Assembly: GCA_002336915.1 (NCBI GenBank)
Contig: DDET01000041.1
Span: 78,246 to 117,016 of the forward strand
DNA from: Bacteroidetes bacterium UBA1947
GTDB taxonomy: Bacteria > Bacteroidota > Bacteroidia > Chitinophagales > Chitinophagaceae
Direction of reading: 5' to 3'
Length of the DNA stretch: 38,771 bases
The notes beneath the pieces are model-generated. The model saw only the letters and a program-made list of their open reading frames with translations. It was not told the DNA's origin and searched no databases. Made by a program: the position numbers and the translations under genes. Shown in pieces: positions 32,591 to 38,771 of the stretch; the stretch's first letter is position 1, and each line of letters opens with the position of its first letter.

Positions 32591-34321
32591 TTAGTCTGCT
32601 TTTACTATTCGTGTTGTTTCAGTCCTTACATCGTCGCTGTACTTAAGCATGTAAATGCCTTGTACAAGGCCGCTGAGGTCTATTGATGCGCTAGCACTGT
32701 TTAGCTGCACTTTCTTCAGTTCTTTACCGGTAATGTCTGTAATGCTGATGTAGCTGTTACCGGTTTGTGTGCCATATACAGTTACATTCAGGCTATTGCG
32801 TACCGGGTTTGGTGATGCTGCTATATTAAGGTTGCTGCCATTCTTCACAGTTGCATTTACCACGCGGGTAAAGCTGCTGTTGCCATTTGCATCGCTTAGC
32901 TTAATACGGTAGTAGTTAACACCATTGAATGGTTTTTCATCCCAGTATGTATAGGCGGATGGAGTGCCTATAGCTGCCACATTTCCTATGTCGTTAAAGT
33001 TGGCGCCATCAGCACTATGCTGTATGGTGTATACGCTGCCCTTTGTTTCAGTAGCGCTGGCCCACTCTATGCGGTTACGTGTGGCATCGTTCTGCGCGGC
33101 GATGTTGCTGAGTGTAATATCAAGCGGGTGGCCATATGCAGTGTGAATATAAAATCCGCTGAAACCGATAACGGGGAATACCATCGCCCACCAGTTGTGC
33201 ACCGCATCCCATGTTACTACGGGAACGATCAATCCTTCACTGCCTGTGTAGTTGCCCGGGGCAGTACCTGTACCATGGAACTGCGTGATGCGTACATTGC
33301 CATTATCTACGGCGCCGGTCGGCAACAAGGGCCAGCCTGCTGCGGTAGCTGCCAGGTTGTACACATCAAATTCGCTTTGGTATGCGTACAGTGTTATGGT
33401 AGCTGTTGCATTGGCAGCGTTGTTTACAGGCTCTATATCAAAATGCCTTGTGAGGTAGGGTTGTAAATTATAAGTACCTACTGCAGCGTCTTCAGTCACC
33501 TTTACTGTCGTGCTGCCGCTTAGTGGTGCGGCGCCTGAAGGTAGTATTGTTACCATCAGGTCACAGTCGGTTGCGTAGCGCACATCCATTAAGCCGGTCA
33601 CATTTACGCTCATGCTTTCAGGAGCTACTATATTGCCGGCAAGGAAATTAGAACCGTTGCTGACAACCATAGTGATCGAAGCAGATGTTGCTGTAGCAGG
33701 ATTTGCACAAGTAGCATTGCTGGTAATGGTCAGGTAATATACATCCCCGTTGGCCGGGGAGCCATCTGTATAGCTGCCGGAATTGCCGCCTACAGGGTTA
33801 CCGTTCTTATACCACTGGTAGCTGGGGCTAGGGCCACCATTCACGAGGCTGGAGCCAAAAGTAGCCGACTGGCTGCCACATAGCGTATCGTTGGGCGATA
33901 CTGATATGTTAACAGTAGGCGTTACTGCTGCATTGATCGTAATGTCCGTACTATTGGCCTGCCCCGTCACTGCCATGCTGGACGAATTGGTACGCATGCG
34001 ATAGCCTGTACCGGTCAGTGTGTTGCAAGGTATGGTAACGGAGATGGAGCCTGTGCTCGTGGTAGAGATGAGGGTACCAATGGTAACGGGCGAGGCAAAC
34101 GAACCGGTGGCATCGCTTAGCTGCACAGTAAATACATTACTCGCGAGCAGGGGCACGCCTACGGCATTGTAATTGATAGTGGTAGTAGCGCATGCGCAAA
34201 AAGGAGAGCCCGTTACGGTGGTTGTAATGTTGTATCCTGCCATGGCCTTTAGCTGGACGAACACCAGCAGGGCGAAGACCGAGAACAGTCTTAAAACGAA
34301 AGTGTAATTTTTCTTTTTCAT
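32591..34321 (-). CDS. T9SS-secreted protein with Ig-like domains
   Basis: A 576-residue secreted protein. The signal peptide MKKKNYTFVLRLFSVFALLVFVQLKAMA runs to about residue 28. The mature part begins with a beta-sandwich segment (VTGSPFCACATTTINYNA), then an Ig-like domain containing PSYQWYKNGNPVGG (about 150-215), a large region with several beta strands, a fibronectin-like domain with NRIEWASATETKGSVYTIQHSADGANF (about 410-490) and a T9SS type A sorting domain from about 500 (NIAASPNPVRNSLNVTV) to the end. No enzyme motif is visible, so a structural or adhesive role is likely. It shares the bidirectional terminator with its convergent neighbour. Confidence 0.85.
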   Translation of the reverse strand: MKKKNYTFVLRLFSVFALLVFVQLKAMAGYNITTTVTGSPFCACATTTINYNAVGVPLLASNVFTVQLSDATGSFASPVTIGTLISTTSTGSISVTIPCNTLTGTGYRMRTNSSSMAVTGQANSTDITINAAVTPTVNISVSPNDTLCGSQSATFGSSLVNGGPSPSYQWYKNGNPVGGNSGSYTDGSPANGDVYYLTITSNATCANPATATSASITMVVSNGSNFLAGNIVAPESMSVNVTGLMDVRYATDCDLMVTILPSGAAPLSGSTTVKVTEDAAVGTYNLQPYLTRHFDIEPVNNAANATATITLYAYQSEFDVYNLAATAAGWPLLPTGAVDNGNVRITQFHGTGTAPGNYTGSEGLIVPVVTWDAVHNWWAMVFPVIGFSGFYIHTAYGHPLDITLSNIAAQNDATRNRIEWASATETKGSVYTIQHSADGANFNDIGNVAAIGTPSAYTYWDEKPFNGVNYYRIKLSDANGNSSFTRVVNATVKNGSNLNIAASPNPVRNSLNVTVYGTQTGNSYISITDITGKELKKVQLNSASASIDLSGLVQGIYMLKYSDDVRTETTRIVKAD

Positions 34322-34543
34322 AAGGTAATTTTTAGGCGATCATAAATCATTGCAGGTTTTTTTTATGCGATTCAAACTCATCCGTTTCATGCGAATTGTG
34401 TTAACGTAAAGTTAAGGGTATTTGTATCAATTTATTAAAAATAATAAATCATTTGAAGGATACTAGAAATTAGGGTTTTTAACTATTTACTCGCTTCATA
34501 TTGTCTTTCCAAAGGTGCTCATGAGAAGTTCTCCTTTTGAAGG

Positions 34544-34569
34544 GGAAATTTATAATTTCCTCTTTTTTT
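34544..34569 (+). terminator. Terminator-like hairpin in intergenic region
   Basis: GGAAATT (34544-34550) and AATTTCC (34554-34560) form a short perfect stem with a TAT loop, followed by a T-rich tract TCTTTTTTT. It points rightward, but no plus-strand gene ends nearby, so it may end an unannotated small transcript or be fortuitous. Confidence 0.4.
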
Positions 34570-34612
34570 ATTGCAATCCTCGGAAATGCTTGCTGGTATT
34601 GCCATATGCGTT

Positions 34613-34677
34613 AAAATAATTATTTCCCGTTATTTCGCTTTATTTCCCTTTTTTGAAAAAAGGGAAATAATTATTTT
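34613..34677. repeat. Nested inverted repeats with alternative pairings
   Basis: AAAATAATTATTTCCC (34613-34628) is the exact complement of GGGAAATAATTATTTT (34662-34677). Between them TTATTTCCCTTTTTT (34640-34654) is the exact complement of AAAAAAGGGAAATAA (34656-34670). The right-hand segment can therefore pair with either of two left partners. Confidence 0.7.
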
Positions 34678-34985
34678 CTGTAATGCCACTAAGAAGCTAG
34701 CTGCACTGCAATCATTTCAGCGAACTTCTTGCCCTATGCAAACCCGGTTATCGCGAGACTGCTTCCTGAAATAAATTCAGGACAGGCTGTTCCCACGGTG
34801 AGGCGCGGGAAATTTCAGGCAACAAAGCAAGTTACGAAATGGGGGGAGGGGGTTCCAAATAATGTGGATAAAATGACATAAAATTGAAATTGATTATGTT
34901 TTAGTAGAAAGTAGGGAGTATAAAGTAGAAAGCTGCATGGTAATGCTCATTGACATCGCTTGAGTGCTGTGCAAATTTTCAGCAA

Positions 34986-35013
34986 GTCATGGTTCGACGG
35001 GGCTCACCATGAC
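34986..35013. repeat. REP-like hairpin GTCATGGT...ACCATGAC
   Basis: Perfect 8-bp arms GTCATGGT and ACCATGAC enclose TCGACGGGGCTC. The layout resembles the widespread intergenic hairpin family of the GTCA...TGAGC...GTCGAA...TGAC type found in many bacterial genomes, here read on the opposite strand. Confidence 0.6.
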
Positions 35014-35056
35014 GGAATATGTATCGGATTTCATATCCCAAGCGAGAAAATTTCCT

Positions 35057-35124
35057 TCGCGAGCGAACATCCCCCTGGGTACCTTCAGGTCCAGCGCATG
35101 GGCGTCCGCGCAAGGGGGAATTTG
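35057..35124. repeat. Dispersed intergenic repeat, copy B
   Basis: Positions 35057-35079 are identical to 2252-2274, and the 3' CAAGGGGGAATT block matches the end of copy A. It lies directly after the stop of the minus-strand gliding-motility-type gene, the same relation copy A has to its gene. Confidence 0.7.
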
Positions 35125-35127
35125 GGA

Positions 35128-38100
35128 CTAGCGCAGCAATGTTATGTTGCCTTTGTAGTAGTAGACTTTGTTCTTGCTGTCTTTGAACTCGAGGTAGTAA
35201 TTGAAGACATCGCTGTCGAGGGGTTTGTCATTGACGGTGCCATCCCAGCGCTCGTTGTAATTTTCTGTATAGAATACCCTGTTGCCCCAACGGTTGTATA
35301 TCATGAACTTGTAGGCATTAATATCGCAGCTTATGGTGGCGCCGAATTTATCGTTCTTACCATCGTTGTTGGGGCTGAAGCCGTCCGGAAGTACTACTAC
35401 GCAGGGACACTCCTCGAATGTTACATTTACAGTTGCAGTGCTGCTGCAAAGGCCTTGTGTTACTTTCACTTGGTAAGTACCTTCTTTGGTTGCAGAGAAT
35501 GTTCTGTTGGTACTGCCATCCTGCCAGAGATAAGTGCTGCTGTCCACGCCGGGGTCAAGGGTTATTGCCTGCTCGCCACATGGCACCAGGCCTTTGCCCA
35601 GTTTGGCATCTATTACTTTTTGGTGTATCCGCACGGTATCGCTCACAGCGCAGGGGCCTACACTTACTTTTACTATATAGTCGCCGCCTTCAGTCGCGTT
35701 GTATACTGCGGCGGTGCTATTGTCCTGCCATAGGTAACTGACGCCGGGATATGTGGTATTGGCATGTAATTGCAATGTCTCACCCTTACAGAGGGAAGTA
35801 TCCTTACCCAGGCTTACGCTCAGCCCATTGGCGAAATAGACATGGAAGGTATCTATAGCTTGTGCGCATGCATTGTGCATTTGCACATACTTGATACCTG
35901 CTGTGCTAAGGGTATTGGAGGACGTGGTATTACCATCGTCCCATAAGTAAGTTAAGTAACCGGGAGCTGCCGTAATAGTGGCCTGGCTGCTGAAACAAAT
36001 AAAGGTATCGGCAGCAGATGTGGTAGTATCGGTGCCTTGTGAAGACACTGCGAAAGTGTCAATCAATAGAGTACAAAGCTTTTGTGCGTATACCCATTTA
36101 GTAGCCGGGCCGGCAAACAGATTGGTTTGTGTTGTTAGTCCATCGTTCCAGAGGTAGAAGGTAAAGCCGGAGGGCGCGGATACATTTATAGATCCAAGCT
36201 CGAAGCAAATAGCGGTATCGATACCATGCATGGTTATAGAATCGGCTGGCACTGCGGTGGCTGTAAAGTGGACAGTATCGACCAGCATGCTGCAGCCATT
36301 TAATGCAGTGACCCATTTTGTGCCCGTGGTAAAGAAGGTATCTGTTTGGCTTGTTTTGCCATCGCGCCACAGGTATGATGTATATCCGCCGGGGGCTGTG
36401 ACGGGGATAGGAGAATAGGCTACACAATGACTGGTGTCGAATGATGTCTTCGTAGTGTCGCGCCAGTCGTGCACATAGAAGGTATCGACATGCATAGTGC
36501 AGCCGGTTTGTGCCTGTACCCATTTGGTGCCGGGCTGGCTCATGGTATCTTGCTGTATGGTGAAACCATCGTTCCAGAGATAGGTGTTGTAACCGGGAGC
36601 GCCTGAAAAGAGGGGTATGTTGTTTACAAAGCAAACGTTGGTATCCTTTGCTGCGCTGGTGGTTGCTATTGGCATTGCATGCAAATGAAAGGTATCGGTG
36701 TGCATATTGCAGATGTCCGTTTGCGCTACCACCCACTTTGTTCCGGCACTTGCCATTGTATCGGTTTGCGTGGTTTTACCATCGTTCCATAAGTAGGACG
36801 AGTAGCCTCCCGGGGCTGAAAAGATGGGGACATTATTTACAAGGCAAACGTTAGTATCGGTAACGCCAATGGTATGGACCAATGCAGATAATGAAACGTG
36901 AAAGGTATCGACGAATAAATCACAAATGCCTGTATAGGTTACCCATTTTGTACCGGGAGCATTAAAAGTATCAGTTTGGTTTGTAATACCGTCGCTCCAC
37001 AGATAGTTGTTACCTGCCGGCGCTGAGACAACAAATGAGTCCAAGACACAAAAAGAGATGTTGTGGACCATACTAATAACCCCTTTGTGCGTTATCACGT
37101 CGTTTCCCAAAGTGGAACCATTAGCGGAGAAGTTATGAATGGGAGTAGGATCATAATTACAGGCAGCCCCTGCCAGGTTTGGGTTATTGATCACCCTTAT
37201 CTCACCGCCACAACATACTAAATAAATTTTATTATCGGGGCCGATCCTCATGCCGCCTTGATAACTATTATTGAAACTGTTCCGGGAGTTAGTTACCGCG
37301 GCAACATTTGGCAACAGCGAAAGATCATATTGATACAAGTTAAAGGGTGAATTACCTGAAACATATAACTTACTGGCATCTGGCGAAAAACTAATACCAT
37401 AGCTACCAATAGTGTCAATTTGCATGGCATTATAAACCTGCCCTGTTACATTATTGAATGAATGTAGTTCTAGATCGCCGATTTGCGCCATTGCAATAAG
37501 ATTTGTATTTGGCGATACTTTCATTTCAAACCGCCCATATGCCAAATCAAAATTCAAAAAGCCTGAAGTGGAAATAACAGGGGCAGCCGCTATACCGGAA
37601 GCATCTATCTTGAATGCATGAAACTCAGGAGCAGACTTGTGATGAACCAATAGCCAGTCGTAACAATCGGAGCCACGCGCTACAACCATCTTCTCAAACA
37701 TGTTCGTATCAAGAAGTATGTTTTTCTGACCTATGACCACATCTCCCATTCCACCGTTCAACGTCATGTCAATAACCGAGTAATAGAGTGAGTTGAATGC
37801 ATAGCTGGACATTGAAAATAAATAATAGCGATTGGTGTCGGTAAAGGACTGTACAATTGCAGCACCCTGTGTAGCAGAATTATCTCCTAATAACCCGGTC
37901 CCATTTGGCATTATATTGTTATTCCTGTCCCAAACCGTACCGGGAGTAGCGTAAAAAAGCAAATTTCCGCCGGTACCAGCAACAGTGGCACTGCCTTCGC
38001 CTGCAATTATATTGGGAGTAGAGAAAAAAGCGGGAGGACCACCATTAAAATCTATGCCTGCGTGAAAACCAAAACACCAGATATTATTCTCCCCCTGCCC

Positions 38101-38163
38101 GTAAGAAGATAAACTGCAGGACAAAATGAGTAACAGAGATATTATGGCAATAGGTTTCACCAT
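35128..38163 (-). CDS. Gliding-motility-associated C-terminal domain protein with eight tandem repeats
   Basis: A 1011-residue secreted protein. The signal peptide ends near SSYGQ (residue 23). Residues 25-365 look like a beta-propeller (IWCFGFHAGIDFNGG, then YYLFSMSSYAF, LYVSGNSPFNLYQYDL, GGMRIGPDNKIYLV). Residues about 369-918 hold eight repeats of 66-72 residues with core YLWNDGKTTQTDT and, in most, GTKWV plus Cys residues. Residues 922-1011 (LPDGFSPNNDGKNDKF, NRWGNRVFY, WDGTVNDKPL) form the gliding-motility-associated C-terminal domain, a type B T9SS sorting signal. Likely a long surface protein. Copy B of the dispersed repeat follows the stop codon. Confidence 0.9.
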   Translation of the reverse strand: MVKPIAIISLLLILSCSLSSYGQGENNIWCFGFHAGIDFNGGPPAFFSTPNIIAGEGSATVAGTGGNLLFYATPGTVWDRNNNIMPNGTGLLGDNSATQGAAIVQSFTDTNRYYLFSMSSYAFNSLYYSVIDMTLNGGMGDVVIGQKNILLDTNMFEKMVVARGSDCYDWLLVHHKSAPEFHAFKIDASGIAAAPVISTSGFLNFDLAYGRFEMKVSPNTNLIAMAQIGDLELHSFNNVTGQVYNAMQIDTIGSYGISFSPDASKLYVSGNSPFNLYQYDLSLLPNVAAVTNSRNSFNNSYQGGMRIGPDNKIYLVCCGGEIRVINNPNLAGAACNYDPTPIHNFSANGSTLGNDVITHKGVISMVHNISFCVLDSFVVSAPAGNNYLWSDGITNQTDTFNAPGTKWVTYTGICDLFVDTFHVSLSALVHTIGVTDTNVCLVNNVPIFSAPGGYSSYLWNDGKTTQTDTMASAGTKWVVAQTDICNMHTDTFHLHAMPIATTSAAKDTNVCFVNNIPLFSGAPGYNTYLWNDGFTIQQDTMSQPGTKWVQAQTGCTMHVDTFYVHDWRDTTKTSFDTSHCVAYSPIPVTAPGGYTSYLWRDGKTSQTDTFFTTGTKWVTALNGCSMLVDTVHFTATAVPADSITMHGIDTAICFELGSINVSAPSGFTFYLWNDGLTTQTNLFAGPATKWVYAQKLCTLLIDTFAVSSQGTDTTTSAADTFICFSSQATITAAPGYLTYLWDDGNTTSSNTLSTAGIKYVQMHNACAQAIDTFHVYFANGLSVSLGKDTSLCKGETLQLHANTTYPGVSYLWQDNSTAAVYNATEGGDYIVKVSVGPCAVSDTVRIHQKVIDAKLGKGLVPCGEQAITLDPGVDSSTYLWQDGSTNRTFSATKEGTYQVKVTQGLCSSTATVNVTFEECPCVVVLPDGFSPNNDGKNDKFGATISCDINAYKFMIYNRWGNRVFYTENYNERWDGTVNDKPLDSDVFNYYLEFKDSKNKVYYYKGNITLLR

Positions 38164-38294
38164 ATAAAAATATAAAAAAAATGAAATTAAGTACCATATA
38201 TGCTAGTTATTAGCTATTTAATGAAAGCGTAGTCTTGTCTGGGAGGATTAACTGTAGAACTTACTAACATATGCACCCATAATCCATTTTTACT

Positions 38295-38325
38295 TTTGAA
38301 TATTACCCCTATACCCTTACCTTTG
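38295..38325 (+). promoter_or_regulatory. Bacteroidota housekeeping promoter for atpD
   Basis: TTTG at 38295-38298 and TACCTTTG at 38318-38325 are separated by 19 nt, an exact match to the Bacteroidota TTTG-N19-TAnnTTTG consensus. The atpD start follows 30 nt downstream. Confidence 0.65.
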
Positions 38326-38355
38326 CGCAAAATTCATAAAAAGCATCAATTATAT

Positions 38356-38771
38356 ATGCCAAACGTTGGTAAAATAAAACAGATCATCGGCCCGGTTGTG
38401 GACGTGTATTACAGCGGCGATAATAAGCTCCCTGAGATCTTCAACGCACTTGAATTAACGCGCGAGAACGGCGACAAACTGGTAATGGAAGTTCAGCAGC
38501 ACCTTGGCGAGGATAGCGTACGTTGCGTAGCGATGGACGGTACCGAAGGCCTGGTGCGCGGTATGGACGTAGTGGATACAGGCAAGGCGATAGCAATGCC
38601 AACGGGTGAGCAGATACATGGCCGCCTCTTTAACGTAACCGGCGATGCAATTGACGGCCTGCCTGCGACCAGCAAGGCAAACAGCCGCCCGATACACGCA
38701 AAGCCCCCCAGGTTCGAAGACCTGAGCACGGCATCGGAGATACTTTTTACTGGTATCAAGGTAATTGACCT
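38356..38771 (+). CDS. atpD: ATP synthase F1 subunit beta (3' partial)
   Basis: The first 138 codons of atpD, cut by the right edge before the P-loop. The start MPNVGKIKQIIGPVVDVYY, then LVMEVQQHLGEDSVRCVAMDGTEGLVRGM and FTGIKVIDL are near-universal segments of the beta subunit N-terminal barrel and early nucleotide-binding domain. It is preceded by its own strong promoter, which fits Bacteroidota genomes in which atpD (often with atpC) is separate from the main ATP synthase operon. Confidence 0.97.
   Translation, partial: MPNVGKIKQIIGPVVDVYYSGDNKLPEIFNALELTRENGDKLVMEVQQHLGEDSVRCVAMDGTEGLVRGMDVVDTGKAIAMPTGEQIHGRLFNVTGDAIDGLPATSKANSRPIHAKPPRFEDLSTASEILFTGIKVID

Larger units (their letters stand above)
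34322..35127. other. 806-nt intergenic region rich in palindromes
   Basis: No convincing coding sequence. The left third is AT-rich and holds the upstream region of the minus-strand T9SS gene. The middle carries a terminator-like hairpin (34544-34569), a nested inverted-repeat array (34613-34677) and a TCCTGAA/TTCAGGA hairpin (34764-34782). The right part carries a GTCATGGT/ACCATGAC hairpin (34986-35013) and copy B of the dispersed repeat. It looks like a landing zone for REP-like elements; a small RNA gene cannot be excluded. Confidence 0.6.

Noticed and set aside
34960..35733. A 257-codon plus-strand open frame
   Set aside because: It is antisense to the C-terminal repeats and sorting domain of the minus-strand gene and extends through the dispersed repeat; no recognisable protein features.
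36098..36736. A 212-codon open frame on the minus strand inside the gliding-motility gene
   Set aside because: It is an alternative frame of the repeat array; its Tyr/Arg/His-rich translation has no domain features and arises from the repeated codons.
35400..37060. A possible CRISPR-like or minisatellite array from regular repetition
   Set aside because: The repeat unit is about 200 nt, in frame and diverged at wobble positions, so it encodes protein repeats.
1..38771. tRNA, rRNA, insertion sequence or prophage genes
   Set aside because: I saw no cloverleaf, rRNA segment, transposase, integrase or phage gene anywhere in the window.

Overview
The window looks like chromosomal DNA of a Bacteroidota bacterium, probably a Chitinophagaceae-like member. 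It holds several large secreted proteins with C-terminal type IX secretion (T9SS) sorting or gliding-motility domains, it has TAnnTTTG-type promoter elements, and its housekeeping genes (Uup-like ABC-F ATPase, aat, atpD) are of Bacteroidota style. Genus and species cannot be fixed from the sequence alone.

Layout. Positions 1-9129 are mostly ordinary chromosome: a partial ABC-F ATPase, a small secreted LolA-like protein, a small exported protein of unknown function, a VCBS/FG-GAP T9SS protein, a DUF1624-like membrane protein, aat, and a DoxX/flavin-oxidoreductase pair divergent from an ECF sigma factor. Positions 9131-10567 hold a cation/proton antiporter.

Positions 10606-22781 hold the most unusual locus, nearly all on the minus strand. 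In transcription order it reads: two sulfotransferases, an MBOAT-SGNH fusion acyltransferase, a carrier protein, a free-standing adenylation enzyme, an acyl-CoA-dehydrogenase-like flavoenzyme and three paralogous flavin-dependent halogenase-like proteins. An AhpD-like gene is inserted on the plus strand. The adenylation pocket residues read D-L-F-Y-L-A-L-V-C-K, which from memory is the signature of L-proline ligases of the PltF/CloN4/RedM type. Adenylation enzyme, carrier protein and dehydrogenase together are the classical set that turns L-proline into pyrrole-2-carboxyl-S-carrier. The halogenase-like proteins would then modify the ring. Carrier-protein ligase, carrier protein, MBOAT and SGNH domain are also the parts of the Dlt (teichoic acid D-alanylation) export system. 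My inference is a Dlt-like machine that moves a (halo)pyrrole-carboxylate across the membrane and esterifies it to a surface glycan or lipid.

Positions 22983-28995 supply a likely acceptor context: a putative glycosyltransferase-like gene, a cysC-gmd-fcl operon (PAPS and GDP-L-fucose), and a divergent cysD-cysN pair (ATP sulfurylase). With the two sulfotransferases and no PAPS reductase seen here, this suggests sulfated, fucose-containing glycoconjugates rather than cysteine synthesis.

Positions 29033-38163 carry a small lipoprotein, a membrane protein with a histidine-kinase phosphoacceptor helix but no ATPase domain, a T9SS protein with two DUF3494 ice-binding-like domains, a second T9SS protein, an 806-nt intergenic region full of palindromes, and a 1011-residue gliding-motility-type protein with eight tandem repeats. 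The window ends inside atpD.
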